From: Ceratopteris richardii
Lineage: Eukaryota; Streptophyta; Polypodiopsida; Polypodiales; Pteridaceae
Reading direction: 5' to 3'
NCBI GenBank assembly: GCA_020310875.1
Contig: CM035422.1
Span: 51,903,894-51,967,893 of the forward strand
DNA length: 64,000 nucleotides
In this document: positions 42,782-54,175 of the stretch, one piece after another
How the letters are laid out: each line of letters starts with the position of its first letter
Numbering within the stretch: position 1 is the stretch's first letter
Made by a program: the position numbers and the translations under genes
The notes under the pieces: model-generated
The model's database searches: none
Told to the model about the DNA's origin: nothing
The model's input: only the letters and a program-made list of their open reading frames with translations

Positions 42782-44640
42782 CATGCAAATCAGCCTTAAA
42801 ATCAGCAATATGCTTCTCGTTAGGACCAGTGAGTAGCATGTCATCAACATAGACAACGACGATCAAAAGCACATGATTTGCATACTTAACATGTAACGTT
42901 CTCTCAGTTGGATTGCTCTCAATTCATGTGCAATCAAGTAGGCATGTATCTTTTAATACCAAGCATGTGGTGCTCACGTCAAACCATATAATGCCTTTTT
43001 CAACCACCATGAGGCTAAAACTCATACACTTCTTCATGTAAGTCACCATTCAGAAATGTAGTTTTAATGTCCAACTGATGTACATTCCAACCAAGATGGC
43101 CTGCAAGTGCACAGATGCTATGAATAGTAGTCATTTGACATGTGGGTGCAAAGTTCAATGCCTCTTTTTTAGCATAACCTTTTGCAACAAGCACAGCCTT
43201 ACACTTCAGCTTGTATACCCACTTAGCGCCAATGGCCCTCTTGCTAGAAGGAAAATCACATATAGACTAGGTACCATTCCTCATAATAGCACCATATTCT
43301 AATTGCATAGCAGCTATTCAATTTTATGAATTTTGTGCTTCATCAAACGAAACAAGCTCATTCTCATCACAAAGACTAGAGGCAGCCATAGCATAGCAGT
43401 ATGATGCAAAAGAAGCAATATGAGAGCCCAAACAAGTATGATATGATAGAGATGCATCTAATTTGCTATCTTGCAAAGTTTGCACCAACCATTTTGGCAT
43501 AGTTTTTGCCTCCTCTATATTAGCACTCTCATCCACAAGTGCATCATGTAAATCTGCATCGAAAATGGAATGCTCTACATCACCACATGAAACTTGTAAA
43601 GGCTGTGAAATTGCCTCATTTGGACCAGCACTTGACTCTCCACCTATAAAAAGAGGTAGAAAGTGTCATACACATCTTTGGAGCTAACAAAAGTCTCCTT
43701 GGTACATGAAAGTAATGGTTGAATTGCATCTTCCACATAATAAATATGATAGCTAACTAAAATGTGTTTAGTCTATCCATGTTACAAACGATAGCCTTTG
43801 CTTTTAGAACTGTACCCAACAAAAATATATTTCACTGCTTTATCATCCAATTTATTGTTCAAGCACTAATGCATATAAGCCATAAGCTATGTGGTAAAGT
43901 CTCACTTTTGACCATATCACTTGCCATCTCCATGAGTGACATGATTTTCCTTTCAGTAGTCCATTCTGTTTGAGGTGTATACGACAGTGTAACCTGATGT
44001 TTTATCCCACATTCAGCCAAAAATGCATTAAGATCAGAAGACATTTATTCCCCCCTCGATCAAAATGGAGGGTTCTTGTTTTACACGCTGATAGATTTTC
44101 AGCCAAAACCATAAAATGTTTAAAGCACATAAATACTTCGGACCTTGCTTTCAATGGATATACCCATGCATGTCTGGAAAAATCATCAATGAAAGTCCCG
44201 AAGTAAATTTAGTTTCCAAAAGAGCGTGTCTGCATAGGACCACAGACATCACTATGAACAAGCTACAATTTTTTTAGTAGCTCAAACTAAACCATCTTTT
44301 GAGAAGGAGTAATGTTGCATTTTACCCAAAATATAGCCTTCACAAATATGTTTACAAGGTGCCTCAAGTCTGGCCAGAGAGGAAACCATTTCATATTTCT
44401 GTAGGCATAGCAAGCTATCATAATTCAGATGACCAAAGCGTGCATGCCAAAGCTTTGCATCTGACATAGCTTGAGAATCTTGAACTACACATGCTGAATC
44501 ATTCATAGATTTTGCATAATCTATGAGCTTATATAGCCCATGATATAAAATGCCAAAAACAATAATAACATCATCATTTGATAGATCATGAATTGTACAT
44601 CTATCATCAACAAATTTCACAACCAAGACGATCTTGGCTA
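42782..44640 (-). pseudogene. Copia-F RT N-terminal part, connector and integrase
   Basis: Minus-strand homology from the RT YVDDMLLTGP box (the short ORF 42,872-42,660 runs across the LTR border) through the connector (43,536-43,324) and integrase to ORF 44,626-44,282 (KFVDDRCTIHDLSN, HARFGHLNYDSL). Broken by many stops and indels. It ends abruptly at 44,640. Confidence 0.8.
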
Positions 44641-44819
44641 ATGTTGTAGATCATTCATTTATTGCAAGAAGAACAAAACTTGGTTGTTGATGTAAATGAA
44701 TTTGACTAAAGGACATTGATAATGATATGAAACACACTCAAATTTATATGAATATAGTCATGTCTCAAGCAAAAGATGAGAAGCTATTAAAGCAAGAACT
44801 CTTTTTGTCAAACTTAACA
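44641..44819. other. Junction between Copia-F and LINE
   Basis: About 180 bases with no clear identity. Possibly decayed LINE sequence upstream of its RT. Confidence 0.35.
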
Positions 44820-45226
44820 TTGACGTCATTAAATCCATTCATAAAAGGGTTCCAAAAAATGATATGGGAAAATAGAGATCTATAACTTGCATGAATTCTA
44901 TTTACAAAATTTCTGCCTCTTCCTTAGTAAGAAGGTGTAGTCCCATTCTGAATCAAATCATGATCAGAGAGACAAAAGGTTTCATAATATGTAATTGTAT
45001 ATTGGATGATATTCTCTCTCTTTGGGTAGCTATCAGTATGCTAATGGAAATAAGCAAGAATATTTTTACTTTACAATTGCCTTTGACAACGCCTTTGATA
45101 AAATTGATCCAGAGTTCATTCTTCATCCTTACATGGCATTAATGTTGGTAAAAGACTTATAAGATGTGTTCGTGTCTTGTCTAGTAACACTTTTCCTAGG
45201 ATAGCCAATAATACAGAACTTATCAG
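44820..45226 (+). pseudogene. LINE reverse transcriptase, left fragment
   Basis: Plus-strand non-LTR RT motifs in broken frames: VPKNDMGK near 44,850, then NSIYKISASSLVRR, CILDDILSLW and IAFDNAFDKIDPEFIL (the palm A motif, usually F-x-K-A-F/Y-D). It ends at the ATCAG target duplication of the chromovirus and resumes at 58,403. 5' truncated. Confidence 0.78.
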
Positions 45227-45921
45227 TGTCAGGGGAGCACTAGATTGTGCTCTCTGACTACACTAGACAAGATTTCGGATTCTAATTACAAGAACACCCA
45301 TGTAGGGAAAATGATACAAGAATACGTAACTGATACAATACATCCCACAATTCAGGACCGATAGGTATGGAAAATTGGACTAAAGATGATACAGGAGATC
45401 CCACAACCTGGGATCGTAAGTATGGAACAAGATATCTGGATTACAAGAACTCCCTTTTGGGAGATGAACTAGATACAAGAAAGAACTCGATAAGATCTCG
45501 TACTACGAGATTACAAGAGGACAAGACAGGATGTCCAAGAACTAGACGAGACAAGACTGGAACAAGGAACAAGACAAGAACTAGAACTGGAACTTGGAGA
45601 GTACTTACTTGGCAGTCACGACTCCTTGAGCTCCCAGGACTGGTGTTGGCAAGACTGAGAATGAATGTGGTCAATCCCTCCTTATATAGGTTTTCCAAGG
45701 GAAGTTCAAAGGCGGTTACAAATTGATGATGTCAGTGATGATGTCATCAATTTGAAGCATGATCTTTGGATGTCAGAATCAAGCAAGAAGACAGTCGATC
45801 TTAGGTTTTGGCACGTTACAGACGCAATGCAAGCATTAGTTTCTCCTAATTCTAAACCAATTGTGAGATATAGGATTCGCATGGAATCTAAGATTCAAGA
45901 TGGTTTCATTTGTCCATGACA
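45227..45921 (-). repeat. Chromovirus 3' LTR (695 bp)
   Basis: TGTCAGGGGAGC...CCATGACA. Minus-strand TATA-like box (TATATAAG) near 45,682-45,689. The purine tract lies on its right side, marking it as the 3' LTR of a minus-strand element. Confidence 0.92.
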
Positions 45922-45936
45922 TCACCTCCCCCTCAA
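45922..45936 (-). promoter_or_regulatory. Chromovirus polypurine tract
   Basis: The reverse complement reads GCTTGAGGGGGAGGTGA directly before the LTR. Confidence 0.8.
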
Positions 45937-46210
45937 GCGACGAGTTCCACAAGGAGCGGTCATGTTCTCTGGTCTCGGCTTCATTGGATTTCTCTTATGG
46001 AATTCTCGAACCTTGATTGGTGCTCTCTGAAGGTTTTTTACAGGTTCCCAAGTATGATCACTTATGTCATACCCCTTCCAATGAATAAGCTACTCTAATC
46101 TTCCTCGGGATATTCTTGAATCTAGTACATGCTCGACTTCAAATTCTTCATGATCATCAATCTCAATAGGTGGTGAAGGACTAGGTTTCTCCCCTCTCAA
46201 TGGTGAAATC
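45937..46210 (-). pseudogene. Chromodomain end of chromovirus pol
   Basis: Minus strand reads PPIEIDDHEEFEVEHVLDS, then a stop at 46,092-46,090, then [16 protein letters not shown]. This is a classic chromodomain with the WKGY and TWEP motifs. In chromoviruses this module guides insertion to marked chromatin. The single nonsense codon replaces the usual aromatic residue. Upstream pol continues at 47,303 beyond a nested LTR. Confidence 0.85.
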
Positions 46211-47302
46211 TGTTGGAGCAAGTCTATGACAAGCCTAAGTATTGGCTTGAGTCCCACAAAGTCATAAAAGAAGCTTCAAAATGAAGACTATGTAAAGTTC
46301 ACTTGTGAACTACCTCTTGTAACTTTTGAAGAGTTTACTTAATGTAAAAGTGAAAGAATCTTAAGTGGTTGAGTCCACATGATCAAAAAGGGAAAGAGGA
46401 GCCACGAATTCATGATTTGTGGTAGGTAGAGAATCAAATCAATCACTGATTGATTGGAGAGTGATTGAGGGAAGTTAGCCTCCCAAACTCAACTATAAAT
46501 AGATGGTAGTTTTAGTCGTGGTTAGAGAGACCTATGTGAAGACCTCCAAGAGCTTAGCTTTATGCCATATCAAGGTGTGATTACAAGGCACACATATGTA
46601 TCAGTAAGTCATTGTATTGTACAAGCAATATACTTTCATTTTCATGATCATTTGAGTTCATATGTCCATGTTCTTGTGAAGTGTACTACTCACTGCCATT
46701 ACTCAGTTTTCTCAGTCAAATTGCAGAGATTGTTTCTCTGCGCTTGGTGCATCATTTTTAGTGATTTAACTTGATAAAGTTAACTCTATAAGTCTACTAT
46801 ATGCTCACAAATTTTCATGTCCTTTGGGTGTTGCAATCTTCAGTTATGTTCAGTTGAAGTCAACAGTGTCTGATCATCTTCACTTCTCTATCAGGTACCC
46901 GATTTTTTCACTCACCTTGTCAGAGCCATTTCTTAGTGGTTACTTATCCAAATTCAATGATGTAAAGATTCTTGGATTCAGCTTACCGTCTAGTATAACC
47001 ATACAAATTTTCATAATCATTGGATTCCTATATTTGAAGTTATGTTCATTTTTCTGCTCACTGGTCTCAAACTATAGCAACCCGTGAAAATCGGGATGAT
47101 ATCATCACTTGTTAAAACTCATTCTCAGTGTGTGGTTTATTATTTTGGATGAGATTACTCTTTAAAGTTATCTCTTTAAGTTAACTAGACTTCCCCAAGA
47201 GGAATTAAGCTAATTGCTGCTGTGCTCAGAGAATTATGCAAAACAGTGGACAGGTGTATGAACCAAAATAGCAAGTTTTTCACCTCTGAGCTAACTCCAA
47301 CT
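46211..47302. repeat. Probable solo LTR (about 1,090 bp) inside the chromovirus
   Basis: Begins TGTTGGAG and ends CTCCAACT, an 8-base inverted repeat with one change, and interrupts the chromovirus frame exactly. A TATA-like ACTATAAATAG lies near 46,492. No coding content. The target duplication is not clear (AAATC left, TATCT right), so the right border may have decayed. Confidence 0.6.
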
Positions 47303-47791
47303 TATCTGTTTTGATCTATCTTTTTTAGAATGATCTTCCAAGGTACATAGGGTGTCTAATACATCCATTGGCAAGCTAAAAGGGCCCACCATATACTCCT
47401 GGAGTTCATTTGGCTGGTGTAGATCAAGGATTTTGCAACACCTCTTCATCTTCAAGCACATACCTATCCATCTCTTCACAAAATCTAATATGGTTCCAAC
47501 ATGGATACATGGAAAACTGGATGTATTCTCATGGTAGTTGGTAGCTGGAGCTTGAAGGTGACTGGATTAATCTTGGCCAAGATGTTAAATGGACCAAATC
47601 TTTGATGATCTAACTTTGCACAAGGCCTTGAAGTTTGCAAATTGTTTTTGAGTAACCATACTTTATCCCCGATTTGATACCATGGATTCTAGACACGATG
47701 TAGATCTGCATAGTACTTAAATTATTCTTGAGCTTTATGGATCTCTTCCTTGAGCGCTTTGTGAATGTCCATTAGGTATTGGGCCTTGTAT
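47303..47791 (-). pseudogene. Chromovirus integrase C-terminal region
   Basis: Minus strand shows YLMDIHKALKEEIHKAQE, then DKVWLLKNN and [12 protein letters not shown] (the GPF/Y module) and [12 protein letters not shown], in frames broken by stops. This is the standard integrase tail of plant chromoviruses. Confidence 0.82.
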
Positions 47792-48064
47792 TTTTAAAAG
47801 ATATGCATTTCTAAGGCAAGCTCAAGTTTTGTGTTTCATAAAATAACTTCATTTGAAGGCTTTTGAACCTTAGGAAAGTCAAAGTACGAATTTGCAAGTG
47901 AAACCTTATCCAAAAAGAGGCATTGGACCACCAAAAGCCACTCCAATGAAGAGACAAAGTCACAAGGCAAGTGAAGAGACAAGGAGGACATGTGAAGAAA
48001 CATGGAGGACATATGAAGAGTCATAGAAGGATCTCATGGCTATATAAAGTCCATCCAAGCTCAT
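47792..48064 (+). repeat. Copia-I 5' LTR, truncated
   Basis: Matches the 3' LTR (51,408 onward) through GGCTATATAAAG and CCATCCAAG, then diverges. Confidence 0.82.
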
Positions 48065-48126
48065 AAAGGAGGAACAATGCTCAAGGTAACTGTGCTTCAA
48101 ATGAGTCTAGTGATCAAGTTCTTGCC

Positions 48127-51100
48127 ATGAATCATGCATATGGAGATAGTAAACATGAGAAGGATGATACTTGGTACATAGATAGTGGATGTAGCAATCA
48201 TATGTCTTGTAGGGAGGACATGTTTTGCAATTTACAGGCTCCAAAGCAAAGAGGATGTGTAGAGACAGGTGACAACACCGAGCATGAGATCAAACACATT
48301 GGTGATGTCAAGTTTCAGGATGGCAAGAAGAGCAAGACACTATATGAGGTACTATATGTCCCTACTATTACAAAGAATCTCATTTCTGTTGGTCAAATGG
48401 TAGATAAATGATACCAAGTGAATTTCAATAGAAAAGGTTGCTTCATAGAGGATCCAAAGAATGGATTTCAGCTTGTGGCAAAAGGAGAGAAGCATGGAAG
48501 GATGTTTACTCTCAATATCAAGCAAAACCCCAACAAGGTAACGTTCATCACTTCAAGAAATAGAAGAATTGCAGATTTGGATCCGTGGCATAAAAGGATA
48601 GGACATGTAAACATTGAAAAGCTAAAGAATATGGAGAAAAGTGCATTGGTCAAAGGGCTTCCAAACTTCTCAACATCACATATTCATGAGGTATGTGAAG
48701 CTTGTCAATTTGGGAAGTAAACTAGGTTGCCTTTCAAGTCAAGCAAGTATGTTTCTCCAAGAGTTTTGGATTTAGTGCATACAGATGTATGGGGACCTTC
48801 AAGAGAACCTTCACATGCAGCTAATAGGTACTTTGTTACCTTTGTTGATGATTGTTCAAGGAAAATTTGGTTGTATATAATCAAGCAAAAATCAGATATG
48901 TTTGAAGTATTCAAAAAATACAAGGCACTTGTTGAGAATGAAATAGGTCATAGGATTAAAACCCTAAGGTCAGATGGAGGGGGAGAATATTTCTCCAATG
49001 AGTTCACAAGGTTCTTAGAAGATGAAGGCATAAGGAGGCAATACACATGCAGGTATACCCCTCAACAAAATGGTATTTCAGAAAGAAAGAATAGAAAAAT
49101 TGCAGAGGTAGCTAGATGCATGTTGAATGAGATGAATATACCTTTCTCATATTGGGTTGATGCAGCAACCAAAGCAGCATATATTATGAACAGGATACCA
49201 ACTTTTGGAGTTCATGATCTTACTCCAGATGAGGTATACTATCAAAGGAAACCAGATTTGTCTCATTTAAGGATTTTTGGTTGCATATGCTATGTTCATG
49301 TCCCACAGGAAGTTAGAGAAGGTAAACTTGATGCTAGGGCTGAAAAATGCATTTTTGTTGGCTACTCAAATGAGCAAAAGGGGTACAGGTGTTATAATCC
49401 GGTCACTAAAAATCTTAGAGTTTCAAGGGATGTTGTGTTTGATGAGTTAAAACCTTGGTATGGAGGTATGAATGATTTGCAGGAAGAAGAATTTGTACAT
49501 GCAGATCAGGTACATGAAGAGCAAGTGCAAGTTAGCACTACATTGAGTGGACCAAGTATGCCAAGTCCTTCACAAAGCTCATCATCATGGAAGTGCAAGC
49601 AAAAGGAGTTAGAGCATACATTAGAATGTAGCCACGAGGTAATGGAGGTAACTTGGTAAAAGATTTTCATTCAAGTGAATATGAAGATGAATTTGAAGAA
49701 GTTGTAACTCTTGAAGTGCAAGAGAAACAGACATTGAAGAAATATCCAATACAGGTAGTGAAAGGAGATCAGGAAGGGTAAAACATCCTATTCAAAATCT
49801 CACTTATGATAGCTTTATTGCAAAGCATTGTGCTTATATGACACAAGTTATCAAAGATAAGGAACCATCAAGCTATGAGGAAACTAGCCAACACAAGGAA
49901 TGGAGAGATGCTACGGATGAGGAGATTCAAGCTCTCAAGGAAAACCAAACTTGGGAATTGGTACCTAGAGAAGAAGGCACGAAGGTAGTCACAAACAAAT
50001 GGGTGTACAAAATCAAAAGGAATTCACATGGATCTTTAGCAAGGTTAGTAGCTAAGGGCTACGCACAAACATATGGGCTTGATTATGAAGAAACTTTTAG
50101 TCATGTTGCAAATAAGAATACAATTAGGACTTTGATTTCAGTGGCAGCTTCTAAAAGATGGAGAATGTATTTGAATTGGACATTAAAAATGCTTTTCTTA
50201 ATGGAAATTTGGAAGAAGTGGTTTATATGTATCAACCCATAGGTTATGAAAATGAAAAGAAGCATGATTTTGTATGTAAACTAAATAAGTCTTTGTATGG
50301 ACTCAAGCAAGCACCTAGAGCATGGAATCAGAGATTGGTTGAGTACCTAATGAAGTGTGGTTATGTTGCAAGTGATTCAGATCCTTCACTCTACATCAAA
50401 AGGGTTGATGGAGAATCTATATACATATGCATATATGTTGATGATCTTATCATAACAGGTGATAATGATGTAAGTATCAAAGAAATTAAGGAAAAGCTTG
50501 GGAAGGAATTCAAGATATCAGATCTTGGAATCCTCAAATACTTCTTGGGCATTGAGGTTATGTACAAAAATGATGGTCTCTACTTGATGCAAAGAAAATA
50601 TTTGTTGGATGTATTGTACAGGTTTGGAATGAGTGGATGCAGACCACTAAAGCAACCAATGGATGTAAACACCAAACTTAGCTCCACCCAAGGAGAAGAA
50701 CTTGAGGACATTCATACCTATAGGAGCCTAATAGGCTCACTTATATATATGCATAACTAGACCTAATTTGGCATTTAGTGTAGGAGTTCTTTCTCAATAT
50801 ATGCATGCTCCTACTAATGATCATTTGAATGCAGCAAAGAGGATACTCAGGTACATCAAAGGTACAATAAATCAAGGACTTTTCTATGCTTATGGAGGAT
50901 CATTAGAGCTCAAAGGATATGCGGATGCTGATTAGGTCAGCTCCAAAGATGATAGAAGAAGCACCATAGGTTATGTGATCATGCTAGGAAACAATTGTGT
51001 ATCATGGAGTTCAAAGAAACAACCCACAATTGCTTTATCTTCGATGGAAGCTGAATATAGAGCCTTGGCCCAAGCTACTTGTGAGATAATGTGGATGAAA

Positions 51101-51394
51101 AAGCTAATGAAAGACTTAAATGTGCAGGTTGGATCAGTTCCTTTGTTTGGAGATAATATATCAAGCATCTATCTTGCAAACAATCCTATGTTTCATGTAA
51201 GGAGCAAACTCATCTAAGTCCACTATCATTTCATAAGGGAGAAGGTGCTTGAAAAGGAAGTGGATATTCATCATGTAAGTACAAAGGACTAGGTAGCTGA
51301 TCTACTAACAAAGTTCTTGGATGCTGGAAAGCTTGCTAAGTTGAAGCAAGCCATACAACTCAAGGAACCAATTTCAAAGACAAAAGAAACTTGA
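48127..51394 (+). pseudogene. Copia-I protease, integrase, RT, RNase H
   Basis: Order is normal copia. Protease WYIDSGCSNHMS (48,127-48,411, then a stop). GAG-pre-integrase DPWHKRIGHVNIEKL and CEACQFGK with a stop at 48,718. Integrase (48,727-49,659: HTDVWGPSRE, RSDGGGEYFSNEF, QQNGISERKN). RT (49,838-50,760: AFLNGNLEEVVYMYQP, YVDDLIITG). RNase H with several stops (YADAD, SSMEAEYRAL, NNPMFHVRSK). Terminal TGA at 51,392-51,394. Closest in style to Copia-B among the elements here, but a separate family. Confidence 0.88.
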
Positions 51395-51398
51395 GCTT

Positions 51399-51407
51399 GA
51401 GGGGGAG
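51399..51407 (+). promoter_or_regulatory. Copia-I polypurine tract
   Basis: GAGGGGGAG immediately before the LTR start TGTTAAAAG. Confidence 0.8.
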
Positions 51408-52028
51408 TGTTAAAAGATATGCATTTCTAGGGCAAGCTCAAGTTTTGTTTTCCATAAAATAACTTCATTTGAAGGTTTTTGAACCTTGGGAAAGTCAAAG
51501 TACAAAGTTGAAGGTGCAACCTTATCCAAAAAGAGGCATTGGACCACCAAAAGCCACTCCAATGAAGAGACAAAGTCACAAGGCAAGTGAAGAGACAAGG
51601 AGGACATGTGAAGAGACATGGAGGACATATGAAGAGTCATAGAAGGATCTCATGGCTATATAAAGACCATCCAAGATCATTCAAGGTGTGTCTGGATGCT
51701 ACAAAGTCGGGGTGTTGCATATATATGTGCCATTGAGCCATAGGCTCTCATAGATGTTCTTATTCTCTTGTATATCTCTCCTATCCTTTCCAAAGGGTGC
51801 TCCATTTCTATAAAAGCCTGTTAGGACTTCCATTTCTCTTTGTAGAAAGCTCCATTCTGAGTTCTCTTGTACTTTATAGAAAGCTTATAAAGCAAGGATT
51901 CTAGTCCGAAAAGAATTTTGGCAAAACTTTTCTTGTACTGTGGGATATTGCTATTTCTTTGTCTGCTTTTCTTTCTCGAAACCTATTAAGAAAACTAGGC
52001 TGTCTTGTGTGACTCAGTTGACAGTTCT
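51408..52028 (+). repeat. Copia-I 3' LTR (about 620 bp)
   Basis: Starts TGTTAAAAGATATGC. TATA-like CTATATAAAG near 51,655. Ends near TTCTACA, where chromovirus sequence resumes. The exact end is uncertain. Confidence 0.75.
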
Positions 52029-52870
52029 ACAGGTCTTCAAAATCAGTGATTGATAGCTCATTGGGAAGCTCTTGTTGTCTAGTTTCTGTGGCTAAAGGGG
52101 TTTTTGGATTGCATTCGGAAATTGTGAGATATACCAGTTTTAGTGAGTACTGGTCTGAGGGCAGATAGGTCTTGGGAAGGGTCCAAGCTTCTTGTTGTGC
52201 ATTTGGAGGAGAAATCTTCCAACATGTCTCTGGCAGCTGGATTCTTGACATGATTTGAGAGTTGTATTTCCATCCTTGGATGTTATCCATAGTTTCCAAA
52301 GAAGGGGGTTTGCTTAGTAGATGCATGAACACTATTGTTATAGGCAAACTCTACAAAGGGTAACAACTCAAACCAATCATTTTGGTGATAAGTGCAAGGG
52401 AGATATTGCTCTAGGACTTGATTCACTCGTTCTATTTGTCCATCAGTCTGTGGATGATTTGTTGTAAATAGTTTAACTTGAACACCAAGGAGCTTGCAAA
52501 GACTGTTCCAAAAGCTGGATATGAACTGTGGACCTCGATCACTGACAATATCATCAGGCAATCCATGAAGCCTAAAGATGTATCTGAGAAAAAGTCTAGC
52601 AGTGACTGCACCCGTGATTGCCTTTGTAATTGGAATCAAGTGTGCCATCTTTGTAAATCTATCCACAATAACAAGAACGACATCCTACTTATCTGACTTT
52701 GGTAGATCTGTGATGAAATCCATAGACATTGAACCCCATGGCCTTTCTGGAATAGGTAAAGGTTGCAAGAGGCCATGAGGTTTATGTCATGGTACCTTAG
52801 ATCTATTGCAAGTGTCATAGGTTCAAATATATTCTTTGACTTCCTTCCACATTTGAGGCCACCAAAAATC
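52029..52870 (-). pseudogene. Chromovirus integrase core
   Basis: The 52,666-52,283 ORF reads MDRFTKMAHLIPI, then VSDRGPQFISSFW and HPQTDGQIERVN, giving the second Asp and the Glu of the DDE triad. The first Asp is in MDFITDLPK, upstream near 52,720. HHCC remnants lie at 52,800-52,900. Stops split it. Below 52,283 the sequence is the poorly conserved spacer before the GPF/Y region. Confidence 0.85.
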
Positions 52871-54175
52871 CCTTGATATGAGTTTTATTATTTTATTTAC
52901 TCCAAAATGTCATGTTGCAAGGTTGTCATGACGTTGTTGAAGTACTTGGATCCTGAGATTTCCTGGAGGGACATACAATAGGTTCTTATAGAATAGTAAC
53001 ATGTCCTTTTCCTGAAATTCATTTACATCTTGGACTTTTCCTTCTTGAGTTTTTTGCTTAACAGAGGTTGAAGAGATAGCTGCTAATTGGAGATGCTCAG
53101 GCTTGAGTAATACACTCTCTTGTTGATCAAAGGCCTCTTCACCCTTCTTTGGTGCAAGGTAAGATCTTCTGGACAAGGCATCCAACTGACATTGTTGACG
53201 TCCTGGATGGTATTTGATGACAAAGTCAAATCTGGATAGAAAGTTACTCCATCGAGATTGTCTTCTATTGAGAATGCGGGTGGTCATAAAATACTCTAGG
53301 TTCTTGTGATCTGTATACACAGTGACTTTATGAGCTTCTCCTTCTAGATGGTGACACGAGGTGTCAAATGCATCCACTATGGCAAGAAGTCTTTATCATG
53401 AATTTCATAATTAATTTCTGGAGGGGAGAATTCCTTGAATGATATGCAACTGGATGTAGGTGTCCATCATCTCCATATTGGGAAAGAATGGCCCCTAGGG
53501 CAAAGTCTGATGCATCTATCTCAAGGAAGAAGGGCTTACTGGAATCAGGATGAATTGGAATTGGAGCAGTGGTGAATGCTAATTTCAAGGTTTGAAAGGC
53601 TTTTTCTGTTTCTTCGATCCATGAGAATTTGGAGTTCCCTATAAGCTTGGTAAGAGGGGTCACAATCTTGGAGTAATCTCTGATGAATATCCTGTAGAAA
53701 TTGGAAAACTCGAGAAAACATTGTACATCTCGAACACAAGAAGGTGGTTGCCAATCAAGGATTGTCTCAATCTTCTTAGGGTCCATAAAAATTCCTTTAT
53801 CTGATACAGTGTACCCTAAAAATTCCACTTCTGTCTTATGGAAAGATCACTTATCCAAGTTTGCATATAATCCTTTTTCTCTTAGTTTCTCTAGGACTAT
53901 CTTTACATGACATTCATGATCCTCTAGATTTTTGGAGAGTATCAAGATATCGTCAAGGTATATTACAATAAAATCATCTAAATATTCTTGAAAGATATCA
54001 TTCATCATATGTTGGAAGACAGCTGGAGCATTTGTGAGACCGAATGGCATAACTACATATTCAAAATGGTCATACCTTGTTCAAAAAGCTATCTTCCATT
54101 CGTCTCCTTCTCTGATCCTTACAAGGTTGTAAGCTCCTATATAACTGTCATACGTCAATCGTTGCACTGAATTCC
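52871..54175 (-). pseudogene. Chromovirus RT C-terminal half and RNase H
   Basis: [21 protein letters not shown] and [10 protein letters not shown] (YLDD box) in 54,050-53,847, then EFLGYTVSDKGIFMD in 53,828-53,364. RNase H: DASDFALGAILSQ, and VTVYTDHKNLEYF and RQQCQLDALSRR in 53,377-52,910. Frameshifts at about 53,370 and 53,840. The RT N-terminus is missing, cut near 54,175 where Copia-J begins. Confidence 0.88.

Larger units (their letters stand above)
38178..44640 (-). mobile_element. Copia-F: minus-strand Copia-A-family copy, interrupted by Copia-G
   Basis: A 3' LTR (38,178-38,404) and RNase H/RT (38,405-39,219) continue across the nested Copia-G into RT, connector and integrase (42,782-44,640). 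The element stops near the GAG-pre-integrase region at 44,640, so gag and the 5' LTR are lost. Sequence left and right of Copia-G joins in RT at GAGGCATG. Heavily mutated. Confidence 0.82.
47792..52028 (+). mobile_element. Copia-I: Ty1/copia element inside the chromovirus
   Basis: The right LTR starts at 51,408 after a purine tract. The left copy starts at 47,792 with TG changed to TT and is cut after about 270 bases. Most of the left LTR, primer site and gag are deleted, so the sequence jumps straight to the protease. Its right end is set by where chromovirus integrase sequence returns (about 52,029). No clear target duplication. Confidence 0.8.

Noticed and set aside
46562-47087. Short plus-strand ORFs of 70 and 87 codons
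   Set aside because: They lie inside the probable solo LTR and show no protein features.
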